From JAWXUU01 sp044426085 (lineage in GTDB: Bacteria > Bacillota > Clostridia > Christensenellales > CAMQZB01), in the NCBI GenBank assembly GCA_044426085.1, contig JAWXUU010000012.1, forward strand, positions 1-62,280: a stretch of 62,280 nucleotides of DNA. Reading direction: 5' to 3'. Below are positions 16,442-26,056 of the stretch, piece after piece. A program made the translations under genes and the position numbers. The first letter of the stretch is position 1; the number at the start of each line of letters is the position of its first letter. The notes under the pieces are model-generated. The model was not told where the DNA came from. It made no database searches and worked only from the letters and a program-made list of their open reading frames with translations.

Positions 16442-17737
16442 TTAGCCTTTGTATTCCACAAGCGTTACTGTGACTTGATATGTGTTTCTGTCGCGCAGGA
16501 TTGTGACAACAACTGTGTCGCCAATTTCCTTGCCTGAAAGTGCTGTTGCGATGTCGTCTGATGATGTGATTTCTGTTTCGTCTACTGCCAAAATCAAATC
16601 GCCATATTGCAAGTCTGTTGAGTTTGTTGAATCGCTGATATAAACGCCCGCCATAGAAAGTCCGTATTGTTTTGCAGTTGTTATGCTTAAAACTTCAAAC
16701 ACTGAAATTCCAATCGCCGGTTTGCCCGTCACATAACCAACTTTAATCAAGTCGGTTGCAACTGAAAGTGCATCGTTTGCTGGGATTGCAAAGCCGATAT
16801 TATCGATATCATCATCTGCGTATTTCGCATTCACAATACCGACAAGTTCGCCATTCATGTTGAATAGTCCACCACCAGAGTTTCCTGGATTGATTGCGGC
16901 ATCTGTTTGAAGCAAGTTCATCACCACGCCATCAACTTCGATTTCACGGTCTAGTGCGGAAATTATTCCCGCCGTCACAGAGCCACCAAGCTCGCCCAAA
17001 GGGTTACCAACGGCGATAACTTCTTCACCGACAACCAAGCTGTCGGAATCGGCAAACACTGCTGATTGAAGTCCTGAGGCGTCGATTTTTATCACTGCGA
17101 TATCGGCATCAGAATCCGAGCCAATAACTGTTGCTGTGTATGTTGTTCCTTCTGTTGTGAGAACATAAACTGTTGTTGCACCATCGATTACGTGGGCGTT
17201 TGTGATGATGTAGCCATCTTCTGAAATAATAACGCCACTGCCCGCGCCTTCTGTTACGTATTGACCAAATCTTGAAGCTGAAACTGCTTCTGTATAGATT
17301 TCTACAACTGTATCTGAAACCGAAGCTGAAACGCTTGCATAAGTTGCATCACTTGATGAAGTTGTTGTTGTTACCGCTGATTGATAAAGCACGACTGTTT
17401 GGTCTGTCACTGTTTTTTCAACTGCAAATTCACTTGCAATCACCGTTCCCGCAAAGCTTGCGATAAGGGCGAAAATAATGACCAATAAATACACTCTTCC
17501 CATCTTTGGTGGTTTTGGTGGGCGGGGGTGATTTGGATGTGGATGTGGATGATTTCCATCAGGTGGACAACCTTGTGGGTGCTCGCTTTGCGTGCTGTTT
17601 TCTTGCTGACCATAAACTTTGCCGTATACGTTTTGCTGATTTTGCATTCCGTACATTTTGTATTCGTTTGGCTGATTGTTTTCTACGTTTGTGATTTCGT
17701 TTTTTTCTTCGTTATTATAATTTTCGAATTGATCCAT
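16442..17737 (-). CDS. HtrA/DegP-like membrane-anchored serine protease
   Basis: 431 residues. A trypsin-like (S1C) protease with one PDZ domain that degrades misfolded proteins outside the membrane. Residues 1-79 are a long cytoplasmic tail rich in Asn, Gln, His and Pro (a HPHPHPNHPRPP stretch at 63-74). A membrane helix follows at about 82-101. The catalytic triad is His182 (TNAHVIDG), Asp212 (DADIAVIKI) and Ser287 (GNSGGG). The PDZ domain is at about 340-430. TTGGAGGCAACTT gives a strong ribosome binding site. It is a single gene ending at the shared terminator with rqcH. The His/Pro-rich tail is longer than in most relatives. Confidence 0.93.
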   Translation of the reverse strand: MDQFENYNNEEKNEITNVENNQPNEYKMYGMQNQQNVYGKVYGQQENSTQSEHPQGCPPDGNHPHPHPNHPRPPKPPKMGRVYLLVIIFALIASFAGTVIASEFAVEKTVTDQTVVLYQSAVTTTTSSSDATYASVSASVSDTVVEIYTEAVSASRFGQYVTEGAGSGVIISEDGYIITNAHVIDGATTVYVLTTEGTTYTATVIGSDSDADIAVIKIDASGLQSAVFADSDSLVVGEEVIAVGNPLGELGGSVTAGIISALDREIEVDGVVMNLLQTDAAINPGNSGGGLFNMNGELVGIVNAKYADDDIDNIGFAIPANDALSVATDLIKVGYVTGKPAIGISVFEVLSITTAKQYGLSMAGVYISDSTNSTDLQYGDLILAVDETEITSSDDIATALSGKEIGDTVVVTILRDRNTYQVTVTLVEYKG

Positions 17738-17843
17738 AAGTTGCCTCCAATTTTCGAATTCGTTTTTATTTTATGGCTATATATTATATCCATACTCTTA
17801 ATATACACTTAAAATTAAAATAAAAATAAATTTTTTTAAAAAA

Positions 17844-17865
17844 TGCAGAAAAAAACTTTCCTGCA
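17844..17865 (-). terminator. Terminator of the miaB...kinase operon
   Basis: TGCAG and CTGCA pair around a 12-base A/T-rich loop, followed on the minus strand by TTTTTTAAAAAAA. The stem is short (five G/C-containing pairs, extendable by weak pairs), so moderate confidence. Confidence 0.55.
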
Positions 17866-17926
17866 CTTTTTTTGTATCTTTTTATTATCTGTTTTATATC
17901 ATCCGTTTTATATTATTTGATTTATA

Positions 17927-18751
17927 TTATCTGACCCCTATTCGCGTTGAGTTCACTTTGCCAGACAGGATGTCGGATATTTTATATTTTGATGATGCGA
18001 TAATAACTTCTGTGCCAATTTCGCAAGCCATTTTCACAAATTCTAGCTTTGCACCTGCCCCGCCAGCAAGCTCGCGCGAAGAACCGACGCAATTTACTTT
18101 GTGGTTATCTATGTTTTCAATCAGCTCGTAAAGGTTTTTACCGCTGATTTCTTTCACGAGAGTGCTTTCGTCGTTTGGGTCTTGCAAAATGCCTTCGGTG
18201 CTTGACAAAATTAAAAGCTGTCTTGACTTCACAAGCCTTGCAACCCTTGTTGCTGTTTCGTCGTTATCAATGCACTGCACGATTTGGTCGCAACCTTTTG
18301 AAAGGTTTTCAATTTCTAGCTTTCTGTTTTCTTCATCGGATACTGCATCGTTATAGTTGATAATTGGAACTGCATTTTGCCCTTTGCAACGGTAAAGCAT
18401 TTCTCTTAGGTGATTTTCGCAAAGGTGGTTATTGAAGTGGCTGTGTTCCACCAAAACTTGTCGAACTGAATAATTCGGGTTGATAAATCTTCTGTAATTT
18501 TCCATAAGGATTGCTTGACCTTGCGCTGAATAGTCGGTTTTTGCAATCTCGATTGGAAGGTCGATTTCACAGCCGTTTCTTTTTATGTAGTCTATTCTTC
18601 CAATTTCTGTTGCACCAGAAGAAACCCAAATCATTCCTGGGGCAAGCTCGCGGGAAATTCTCGCGAAAATGTTATAGTCTATATCGTTATCCTGTTTGGA
18701 AATAAGCGCCATAGAGCCAACTTTTCCAACCAAATCAAAATCAAATTTCAT
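17927..18751 (-). CDS. Glutamate-5-kinase-like amino acid kinase family protein
   Basis: 274 residues from the ATG at 18751, which has GAGGATAAAAAT before it; the frame extends upstream across the cysteine-rich gene but without a start signal. It follows the glutamate 5-kinase fold: VSSGATEIG (substrate loop), GQAILMENYRRF, the QVLVEH strand, PIINYNDAV, then IDNDETATRVARLV (where ProB has FGDND...A), LLILSSTEGILQDP and GGAGAKLEFVKMA (family GTGGMxTKLxAA). It has no PUA domain. The N-terminal KVGS glycine loop of ProB is only partly kept as GKVGSMALI, and no proA lies nearby, so the true substrate may not be glutamate. It is the last gene of the miaB-mutS-mutL-miaA-hfq operon. Confidence 0.7.
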   Translation of the reverse strand: MKFDFDLVGKVGSMALISKQDNDIDYNIFARISRELAPGMIWVSSGATEIGRIDYIKRNGCEIDLPIEIAKTDYSAQGQAILMENYRRFINPNYSVRQVLVEHSHFNNHLCENHLREMLYRCKGQNAVPIINYNDAVSDEENRKLEIENLSKGCDQIVQCIDNDETATRVARLVKSRQLLILSSTEGILQDPNDESTLVKEISGKNLYELIENIDNHKVNCVGSSRELAGGAGAKLEFVKMACEIGTEVIIASSKYKISDILSGKVNSTRIGVR

Positions 18752-18762
18752 ATTTTTATCCT

Positions 18763-18954
18763 CTATTTTTTCTTGTATACTTTGTGTGCTGAGGTTGGCA
18801 TAACGATTTTGTCGATTGTTATGCTCATTTCTGTTTTTCCGCCCGTCACGCATGCCATGCAGTTGTCGCAAACTTTGTTTTCGTCAAATTCGCAAAGTCC
18901 GCAATCGCCACAGTTGTCGCAAACTTTTTCTTTATCCAAAACGCAATATCTCAT
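18763..18954 (-). CDS. Small cysteine-rich protein with duplicated CDNC motif
   Basis: 63 residues with nine cysteines. After MRY-CVLDKEK comes KVCDNCGDCGLC, then KVCDNCMACV, an evident duplication of the VCDNCxxC block spaced by an acidic FDEN linker. The second half is free of Cys and basic at the end (KVYKKK). The arrangement suggests binding of zinc or an iron-sulfur cluster. AGAGGAAATAAAA precedes the ATG. It lies 2 bases behind the PLP-enzyme gene and 11 ahead of the kinase-like gene, so it is cotranscribed. Its function is unknown; a metal-carrier or redox partner for its neighbours is only a guess. Confidence 0.7.
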   Translation of the reverse strand: MRYCVLDKEKVCDNCGDCGLCEFDENKVCDNCMACVTGGKTEMSITIDKIVMPTSAHKVYKKK

Positions 18955-18956
18955 TT

Positions 18957-20186
18957 TTATTTCCTCTTTTCTTTAAGTGTTTTCGCGCAGACTTTTGCTG
19001 CGTATTTGCAGTGTTCATACGTGAGACCGCCTTGCATATAGGCGATGTATGGTTCAACAATTGGTGCATCGGCTGAAAGTTCAGAGCTAGCACCGCCAAC
19101 AAAGCAACCCGCCGCCATGATAACTTTTGATGTGTAGCCCGGCATATCCCACGCTTCTAGTTTCACATGGGCATCGACTGGGGAAACTTCTTGAATGTTT
19201 TGAATGAAACTGCAAACTTCTTCTTCGGTGTTGAATTTTATGCACCTTGTGATGTCGTCGCACTTTTCGCCCGCTTTCGGGAGTGTTTCATAGCCTAGGT
19301 CTTCCATCATTTTTCCAAACAGAAGTGAACCTTTCACGCTTTGCGAAACTGTGTGGGGCGCGAGAAACATCGCTTGATAGAACATGCGATAGCCAAGTTC
19401 ATACGAGCCGATTTCAAGCCCAACTGACGGAACTGTGAATCTGCCACCTATCATTTCGATATACTTCGCTTTGCCCGCGATATACCCACCTGTTGGCACA
19501 ATGCCCGCACCTGGGTTTTTAATCATAGAACCGCAGATGATATCCGCGCCCACCGCTGTGGGTTCTTTTGTATCGACGAATTCTGTGTAGCAGTTGTCGA
19601 TAAACACAATGATATCTTTATCGATTGATTTCACAAAATCCACAAGCTGTTGGATTTGCGTGATTGAAAGTGCGTTTCGCCATGCGTAGCCACGCGAGCG
19701 TTGAACGTATATCATTTTATACTTCTTTTTAGCCATCATCTGTTTGATTTTATCAAAGTCGAAGTTGTCACCGCAAAGTGAAATATCTTCAAAGCTGATA
19801 AAATAATCAGATAGCGAACCATTTTTTGACGCTAGAACTTCTTCGAGTGTGTCGTATGGTCTGCCTGTCACACTGAGAACGTTGTCGTATGGTCTTAGTA
19901 GTCCATAAAGTGCCATGCCGATTGAATGTGTTCCGCTCATAATCATTGGAGAGATTATTGCTGATTCGGCACCCACGATATCGGCGAACAGCGAATACAG
20001 CGTATCTCTTGAAAGGTCGCCATAACCATAGCCTGTGCTTCCATAAAAGTGGTTTAGTGATATTCTGTTTTTCTTGAATGCTTCAAGAACTCTTTCTTGA
20101 TTGAATTGGGCGATTTCTTCCACAGCTTCAAACTGCGGTTTTAGGCTTTCTTCAATATTTTTGATATACATTGCTTCGCTTGTCAT
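18957..20186 (-). CDS. PLP-dependent aluminium-resistance / methionine gamma-lyase family enzyme
   Basis: 409 residues, fold type I PLP enzyme of the family called aluminium resistance protein or methionine gamma-lyase-like (PF06838). The visible signatures are NRISLNHFYGSTGYGYGD, the cofactor region SAIISPMIMSGTHSIG, VQRSRGYAWRNALSI, the aspartate in DNCYTEFVD, and the lysine region GSMIKNPGAGIVPTGGYIAG where Lys forms the Schiff base. The natural substrate of the family is not established. It is often seen beside hfq and miaA in Clostridia, as here: it starts 8 bases behind hfq. AAGGAGAAAC precedes the ATG. Confidence 0.9.
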   Translation of the reverse strand: MTSEAMYIKNIEESLKPQFEAVEEIAQFNQERVLEAFKKNRISLNHFYGSTGYGYGDLSRDTLYSLFADIVGAESAIISPMIMSGTHSIGMALYGLLRPYDNVLSVTGRPYDTLEEVLASKNGSLSDYFISFEDISLCGDNFDFDKIKQMMAKKKYKMIYVQRSRGYAWRNALSITQIQQLVDFVKSIDKDIIVFIDNCYTEFVDTKEPTAVGADIICGSMIKNPGAGIVPTGGYIAGKAKYIEMIGGRFTVPSVGLEIGSYELGYRMFYQAMFLAPHTVSQSVKGSLLFGKMMEDLGYETLPKAGEKCDDITRCIKFNTEEEVCSFIQNIQEVSPVDAHVKLEAWDMPGYTSKVIMAAGCFVGGASSELSADAPIVEPYIAYMQGGLTYEHCKYAAKVCAKTLKEKRK

Positions 20187-20194
20187 GTTTCTCC

Positions 20195-20428
20195 TTATTC
20201 AAGCCTTGTTTCTCCGCTGAGAATAAAGTCGCTTGAAATCACGTATAGTATGTTGGATTTATAAAGCATAAGTTGGTTTTGTTTCGTGTCTAGAATAACC
20301 ACTTGTTGGTCAAAACCACGCACGATTCCCGTTATGCTTTCTCCGCCACATAAAATGGCTGTCACGGGTTTTCTTTCCCGTCTTGAATGATTTAGAATGA
20401 TGTCTTGCAATATAAGCTGTGTCTTCAC
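20195..20428 (-). CDS. hfq: Hfq RNA chaperone, divergent
   Basis: About 77 residues from a GTG at 20428, chosen because AAAGGGG lies at the correct distance and the product then starts KTQLILQDIILN, matching the family's LQDxFLN helix with Gln and Asp. An upstream TTG at 20467 would add 13 unlikely residues. The Sm1 motif is seen as ITGIVRGFDQQVVIL. Sm2 reads MLYKSNILYVI, where most Hfq have YKHAIS, so the conserved histidine of the uridine-binding pocket is Ser here. Hfq binds small RNAs and A- or U-rich RNA as a hexamer. It follows miaA by about 100 bases and overlaps nothing. Confidence 0.85.
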   Translation of the reverse strand: MKTQLILQDIILNHSRRERKPVTAILCGGESITGIVRGFDQQVVILDTKQNQLMLYKSNILYVISSDFILSGETRLE

Positions 20429-20531
20429 GTTTTCTACCCCTTTGAGTTTTATAACAATTCTTGACAACGGCTTTATATTTATACCATTTTATATTTTGTT
20501 TTATTGCTTTTTTATTGATTTATATCATTTT

Positions 20532-21470
20532 TTATTGTTCGTTTTTATAGTTTTGGATTACAAAATCAACTTTTTCACTTATTGAAAGTTCTTTTGGAAT
20601 CGCAGTGCAAACGCCGGCGTTTTTAAACCATGTGAACTGCCTTTTTGCATAGTTTCTTGAAAACTGCTTGATTTTTTCGATTGTTTCTTCCTTTGTCCAA
20701 ATGGATTTTTTCAGGTTGAAAATTTCGCGATAGCCTATTGCTTTCATGCTTGAAAATTCTTCGCAGTTTGGATATTTTTCAAACACGCTGTCGAATTCTT
20801 CAAACAATCCTTCCCCCACCATTTTATCCACACGGGAGTTGATACGCTGATACAAAACTTCCCTTTCGGCATCGATATAGAATGCAGAAAAGTTATATCT
20901 GGGGATTTTTTCTTCTTTCATTTCCGACTTTTTTACGCCCGTTAGATGATAAATTTCTAGCGCCCTTATGATTCTTGGCACATCGTTTATGTGAAATTTA
21001 TCGGCGGTTTCTTTATCCACACTTGCAAGCATATCATAAAGATATTGATTGCCTTTTTCCTGCAAAATTTGTTTGTATTCTTCCCGCAGTTGTTCTGATT
21101 TGGCAGTGCCACCAAAAGACCTTTTGAAAAGCAGACTGTCGATATAAAGTCCCGTTCCACCGCAAATGATTGGAGTGTTGCCACGCTTTGTTATCTCGAT
21201 GATTTTCTCGCTTGCTTTTTCCACAAAGTCGCTGACAGAAAATTCGCTGTCCACTTCGCAAACGTCGATAAGATGATGCGGTATGCCATCCATTTCTTCT
21301 GTTGTGACTTTTGCCGTGCCGATATCAAGCGTTTTATAAATTTGCATTGAGTCAGCTGAAATCACTTCGCCCGACGTTTTTTTTGCAACTTCCACTGCTA
21401 GGGCTGATTTGCCTGATGCGGTTGGACCTGCAATCACGATTATTTTGTTTATATTATTCTCTTGAACCAT
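20532..21470 (-). CDS. miaA: tRNA dimethylallyltransferase
   Basis: About 312 residues from the ATG at 21470 (AAAGGATATCGAAA upstream); this start overlaps the mutL end by 22 bases. It adds dimethylallyl to A37 of tRNAs that read U-starting codons. The P-loop is GPTASGKSALAV. DSMQIYKTLDIGTAK, PHHLIDV, GGTGLYIDSLL and RIIRALEIYHLTG follow, all core MiaA motifs. The C-terminal part has YAKRQFTWFKN. MiaB, encoded upstream in the same operon, would methylthiolate its product. Confidence 0.97.
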   Translation of the reverse strand: MVQENNINKIIVIAGPTASGKSALAVEVAKKTSGEVISADSMQIYKTLDIGTAKVTTEEMDGIPHHLIDVCEVDSEFSVSDFVEKASEKIIEITKRGNTPIICGGTGLYIDSLLFKRSFGGTAKSEQLREEYKQILQEKGNQYLYDMLASVDKETADKFHINDVPRIIRALEIYHLTGVKKSEMKEEKIPRYNFSAFYIDAEREVLYQRINSRVDKMVGEGLFEEFDSVFEKYPNCEEFSSMKAIGYREIFNLKKSIWTKEETIEKIKQFSRNYAKRQFTWFKNAGVCTAIPKELSISEKVDFVIQNYKNEQ

Positions 21471-23410
21471 TTTTCGATATCCTTTTTTGGAACAGTCACA
21501 ACAACTGGTCTGCCGTGCGGGCATTTCATGTTGATGTTGTCACGCAATTTCACAACGAGCGCTTCAATTTCTTCAATTGATAAAACATCACCCGCTTTCA
21601 CGGCATGTTTGCACGCTTTTTGAATCAAATTCATGCGGACAAAGTTTGGAAGTTCATCGTGGAACTGTTCGATTTCGGTGAACACATCGTTGAAAAAGCC
21701 TTGTATGTCCATTCCGATAAGCTCGGTTGGGATATCCCACACTTCATACACTCCTTCATCATCGGTTGGGTATATTCTGAACCCTAAATCCATAAATGAA
21801 TAGTGGTGAACGTGAATGAAATCTTCTTCGATTGGGTTTAGAACGAGTTTATGGGGAACAAGCATTTCTTGTCTTTCCACGTTCTTTTTTGAAACGATTA
21901 TTCTGAACTTATCATAAAGCATTGCTTCGTGACCCGCGTGCTGATCAATTATCATCATTTTATCGCCACTTTGTACGATTATATAAGTTGAGAACAGTTG
22001 ACCGATTATCCTTATATCGCTTTTATCCAAATTGCGATTGAGTTCTTTTTGCCATTCGATTATAACGTCGGTTTCTTCCGCTTCTGTCAGTGGTTCTTCT
22101 TTTATATCTGCGATTTCTTCGCTGTCGAACATTTGTTTTGAAAGCATTTGCACTTCGCGATAGGAAAGGTCTTCCTTTGGTGTGAAAGAAAATTCCACGT
22201 CGAATTTCTTTTGAATTTTATCGGCGTCTTCTTCTTTTACATATTCGATAGTTCTATCTTCTTTATAGTTTCGCAAAAGTTCGAAAGCGTTTGGTGGTGG
22301 CGGGTCGAAAAATGACGCATTAAGACAAACTTCGCTTTCTTCTTTTGTCATTGTGTGGATATATTGAATTTCCTTTTTGCCACCCAGTGGGAATTCGCCT
22401 GAAATTCCGCAATCTTCAACTGGTTCTGTTTCGCTTTTCAAAAATTCCGTGACCGCTTTGAAAATTGTGCCAAAAACTAGCTTTGTATCTTGAAATCTCA
22501 CATCGGTTTTTGTTGGGGATACGTTCACATCCACAAACTGTGGCAAGAAATCAAAGTGCATAACGAAAAACGGAAATGACTTTTTCATCACAAATGGGCG
22601 ATATGCTGTGTTCAAACACTGCGAAAGTGTTTCGTTTTTCACGTATCTGCCATTGACGAATGTAGATTGATATGTTCTGTTGCCTTTTGGGAAATCAATT
22701 TTAGAAAAGTAGCCTTTGATTGAAATATCGTTTCTCACCACGTTGATAAAGTGTGAATTTTCGATATAGTCGCCTGAATACACTTCAAACACTGCGTTTT
22801 CAAGATTCTTGCCAGAAACGCTGTATATTTTTTTGCCGTTTAGATAGTAGTTGAATGCGACATATGGGTTTGAGAGAATGAGTTTTTCCACCATAACTGT
22901 GATTTCACGTTCTTCCGACTTTGGTACTTTTAGGAATTTTTCACGCACAGGAGTGTTGAAAAACAAGTTTTCAACGATAACTTCCGTGCCTTTTTCCATA
23001 CTGCAATCTTCAACCGTTGCGATAACACCGCCCTTTGAAACAACTTCTGTGCCCACTTCTTCGCTGGCGTGCTTTGTTCTTATTGTCATCATGGAAATTG
23101 ATGCAATTGATGGAATCGCTTCGCCACGGAAACCGTAGGTTGTCATGTTTTCCAAATCCTTTGCACCGGAAAGTTTGCTTGTTGCGTGTTTATAGAAACA
23201 ATTTCTTGCATCTTGACGCTCCATGCCGACACCATCATCAATTATTGTGATGTTTTTGGCATCGTTGGAAATGAATATCGTTATTGTTTCTGCACCCGCA
23301 TCAAGGGCGTTTTCTGTGAGTTCTTTCACTACGCTTGATGGGCGTTCGATAACTTCCCCCGCGGATATTTGGTTGTATGTTATGCTGTCCAAAACTTTGA
23401 TTTTCGGCAT
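21449..23410 (-). CDS. mutL: DNA mismatch repair protein MutL
   Basis: 653 residues. The GHKL ATPase domain has the Glu/Asn motif ENALDAGA (33-40), DDGVGM (58-63) and TYGFRGEA (91-98). The C-terminal endonuclease domain has DQHAGHEAMLYD (489-500), the ACKHAVKAGD block and CPHGRP. In the family motif DQHA(X)2E(X)4E the final Glu is Asp500 here, a conservative change. The presence of the motif implies a nicking MutL as in organisms lacking MutH. It begins one base behind mutS and overlaps miaA. Confidence 0.97.
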   Translation of the reverse strand: MPKIKVLDSITYNQISAGEVIERPSSVVKELTENALDAGAETITIFISNDAKNITIIDDGVGMERQDARNCFYKHATSKLSGAKDLENMTTYGFRGEAIPSIASISMMTIRTKHASEEVGTEVVSKGGVIATVEDCSMEKGTEVIVENLFFNTPVREKFLKVPKSEEREITVMVEKLILSNPYVAFNYYLNGKKIYSVSGKNLENAVFEVYSGDYIENSHFINVVRNDISIKGYFSKIDFPKGNRTYQSTFVNGRYVKNETLSQCLNTAYRPFVMKKSFPFFVMHFDFLPQFVDVNVSPTKTDVRFQDTKLVFGTIFKAVTEFLKSETEPVEDCGISGEFPLGGKKEIQYIHTMTKEESEVCLNASFFDPPPPNAFELLRNYKEDRTIEYVKEEDADKIQKKFDVEFSFTPKEDLSYREVQMLSKQMFDSEEIADIKEEPLTEAEETDVIIEWQKELNRNLDKSDIRIIGQLFSTYIIVQSGDKMMIIDQHAGHEAMLYDKFRIIVSKKNVERQEMLVPHKLVLNPIEEDFIHVHHYSFMDLGFRIYPTDDEGVYEVWDIPTELIGMDIQGFFNDVFTEIEQFHDELPNFVRMNLIQKACKHAVKAGDVLSIEEIEALVVKLRDNINMKCPHGRPVVVTVPKKDIEKWFKRII

Positions 23411-23411
23411 A

Positions 23412-26000
23412 TTATTTCTCCAATTCTTCTTTTATTCTTGCGAGTGTTTCATAGGCATTTCTCGGCGATAAATCATCGAGATTAAGCGACAATATTTCTT
23501 CGCATGCTGTTATATATTCTTGCGGAATTTGTGGTGCGTCTTCTTTTTCGAGTGCGTCGAAATCGATTTTGCCTTGAACGCAAGTTAGCTCTACACTTTC
23601 CAAATCTTTCAAGATTTTCTTTGCATTTTTCAAAACTTCTTTTGGCAGACCCGCAAGGGATGCAACTTCAATACCAAAGCTTCGCTCTGCTCTGCCACGG
23701 GTGATTTTTCGCAAAAATACGATTTTGCCCGATTGTTCTTTCACGAGAATTTTATAGTTTTTTATACCTTCAGAAACGTTTTCAAGTTCCGTGAGTTCGT
23801 GATAGTGGGTTGCAAAGATTGTTTTTGCTTTGATTTTTTCCGTTATATATTTTGTGACTGCAAAGGCGATAGAAAGCCCGTCCATTGTGGATGTGCCCCT
23901 GCCCACTTCATCCAAAATGACAAGTGAGTTTTTAGTTGCATTTTGCAAGATGTTGGAAACTTCCACCATTTCCACCATGAACGTCGATTGGTCGTTGATA
24001 AGGTTGTCTGATGCACCAATACGTGTGAAAATTCTGTCGCAGATTGGCACTGTTGCACGCTTTGCCGGAACAAAGCAACCGAGGTGGGCAAGGTATGTTA
24101 TTATCGCGATTTGACGCATATATGTGCTTTTACCCGCCATGTTTGGACCTGTTAGAATGATTGTTCGCGAATCGGTTGTGTTCAGGTGGGTGTCGTTTGC
24201 GACAAAGATTTCTTTCTTTTGCAAAATTTCCACAATTGGGTGGCGACCACCTTCGATTTCTAGGCTGTCTGCGGTTGTCATTTGCGGTCTTACGTAGCCG
24301 TTTTCTCTTGAGACAATTGCAAAGGCAAGAAGAACATCAAGGTTTGCAATCAGCATTGCTGTTTCTTGCATTGACCCTATAAAGCCTGATAAAAACGAAA
24401 TCAATTGCGCATAGATTTCTTCTTCTAGTGCAATGGATTTTTCCTTTGCTGAGTAGATTTTTTCTTCGAGTTCTTTAAGTTCTTCAGTTATGTATCTTTC
24501 ACAATTTGCAACTGTTTGTTTTCTTACGTAGCCCAGTGGAACCATGTCTTGATGTTGCTTTGAAACTTCGATAAAATAGCCATAGACTTTGTTTTCTTTG
24601 ATTCTTAGGTTTTTGATTTGAGTTTTTTCACGCTCGCGAGTTTGCATTTCGTTTATAACAGTTTGCGTGTTTTTTGTGAGATTTGCAAGCAATTCAAGTT
24701 CGCTGTTGAAATTTTTCAGAATGTATCCGCCGTCACGCAAGTTGCCTTTTAGTTCTGAATCAATAGTTTTTGCTATCGCTTCGTGGACGGCTGGGAAAAC
24801 TGAGATTCTGCTTTCAAGCTTTGTCATTTCTTGCGAGCCAAAGGATTTCAAAACTTCTTTAAGCTGTGGCAAAATTCCAAGAGATGTTTGAAGTGCGATA
24901 AGGTCTTTTGGTTCTACGTTGCCAAGGGAAATTTTTCCGCTTATTCTGAAAATGTCGCGCACATCCGACAAAAGGTTTTTCACCTTTTCACGTTTTATAT
25001 TATTTTCAACAAGGCTTTCCACGATATCGTGACGCGCCTCGATTTTGCCTATGCTTATTTGTGGTGAGTTGAGAACTTCTTTGAGTTGTCTTGCACCCAT
25101 TGATGTTTGAGTTTTTGAAAGTAGCCACAATATGCTTCCATAAGGCTTGCCGTCGCGATTTGATTGCAAGATTTCTAGGTTGCGTTTTGTGTTTGAATCT
25201 ATTCTTAGATGTTCGCTTTTTCTTACCACTGAAAGTTTATCAAGGTGGGCAAGTGAGCGTTTTTGTGTTTCTTCGATATATTCAAGCAATGCCCCGCACG
25301 CGGAATATATGCCTGTGTTTTTGATTTCGAACGCTTCAAGGGTGGAAACGCCGAGTTGTTTTTTTACTTTTTTCACGCCGTTATCTTCGCTGAACGCCCA
25401 TTCGTAGTAGCTTTGGAATTGTGGGACAATTTCTTTATCGGCGATTGCAAAATAATACTGCTTCACACTGCTTCTTGCGATGATTTCGGCAGGGGCGATA
25501 TCAAGAATCATTTCGGAAACTTCGCTTACGTCACCTTTATCCTTGCCTTCCCAACAGAAGATTTCGCCAACGGAAATATCGCACCACGCAAGGGCGAATT
25601 TGCCGTTTTTTTCTGTTATTGCAAGAACGAAATTTGATTTATCTTCGGTGAGCATATCTGTTTCCACAAGAGTGCCCGCTGTTATCACTTTCACCACTTC
25701 GCGCTGAACAATGCCCTTTGCACTTGGCTTTGTGACTTGCTCGCAGATTGCAACCTTATGTCCTTTTTCAATCAGGCGGTTGATATATTGGTTCACCGCG
25801 TGATATGGCACTCCGCACATCGGTGCTTTTGTTTCTTCACCGCAGTTTCTTCCTGTGAGTGTCAAATCAAGTTCTTTCGACACCAAGATTGCATCGTCAT
25901 AGAACATTTCATAAAAGTCGCCAAGACGATATAGCAATATGCATTCTTTATATTCTTCCTTCATAAGGAAATATTGTTTCATCATTGGTGTTAGTGCCAT
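23412..26000 (-). CDS. mutS: DNA mismatch repair protein MutS
   Basis: 862 residues, full length. The mismatch-reading Phe-x-Glu is Phe29 and Glu31 in RLGDFYEMFYDDA. Connector, core and clamp domains follow. The ATPase has the P-loop GPNMAGKSTYMRQ, the Walker B region LVILDEVGRGTSTMDGLS and ATHYHELTELE. The C-terminal segment ends NAYETLARIKEELEK. A purine-rich tract lies directly upstream. mutS-mutL-miaA follow miaB in one operon. Confidence 0.98.
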   Translation of the reverse strand: MALTPMMKQYFLMKEEYKECILLYRLGDFYEMFYDDAILVSKELDLTLTGRNCGEETKAPMCGVPYHAVNQYINRLIEKGHKVAICEQVTKPSAKGIVQREVVKVITAGTLVETDMLTEDKSNFVLAITEKNGKFALAWCDISVGEIFCWEGKDKGDVSEVSEMILDIAPAEIIARSSVKQYYFAIADKEIVPQFQSYYEWAFSEDNGVKKVKKQLGVSTLEAFEIKNTGIYSACGALLEYIEETQKRSLAHLDKLSVVRKSEHLRIDSNTKRNLEILQSNRDGKPYGSILWLLSKTQTSMGARQLKEVLNSPQISIGKIEARHDIVESLVENNIKREKVKNLLSDVRDIFRISGKISLGNVEPKDLIALQTSLGILPQLKEVLKSFGSQEMTKLESRISVFPAVHEAIAKTIDSELKGNLRDGGYILKNFNSELELLANLTKNTQTVINEMQTREREKTQIKNLRIKENKVYGYFIEVSKQHQDMVPLGYVRKQTVANCERYITEELKELEEKIYSAKEKSIALEEEIYAQLISFLSGFIGSMQETAMLIANLDVLLAFAIVSRENGYVRPQMTTADSLEIEGGRHPIVEILQKKEIFVANDTHLNTTDSRTIILTGPNMAGKSTYMRQIAIITYLAHLGCFVPAKRATVPICDRIFTRIGASDNLINDQSTFMVEMVEVSNILQNATKNSLVILDEVGRGTSTMDGLSIAFAVTKYITEKIKAKTIFATHYHELTELENVSEGIKNYKILVKEQSGKIVFLRKITRGRAERSFGIEVASLAGLPKEVLKNAKKILKDLESVELTCVQGKIDFDALEKEDAPQIPQEYITACEEILSLNLDDLSPRNAYETLARIKEELEK

Positions 26001-26056
26001 TTTCTTCCCCTAGTTTTTTCTTCTTTTTCTTCTTTTTTCTTCTTTTTGTTTTTCTT
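26001..26056 (-). other. Purine-rich miaB-mutS intergenic tract
   Basis: On the minus strand the 56-base gap is almost pure A/G (repeats of AAGAAGAAAAA) up to GGGGAAGAAA before the mutS ATG. It holds the ribosome binding site and looks like an unstructured, slippage-prone leader rather than a terminator. Confidence 0.6.
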
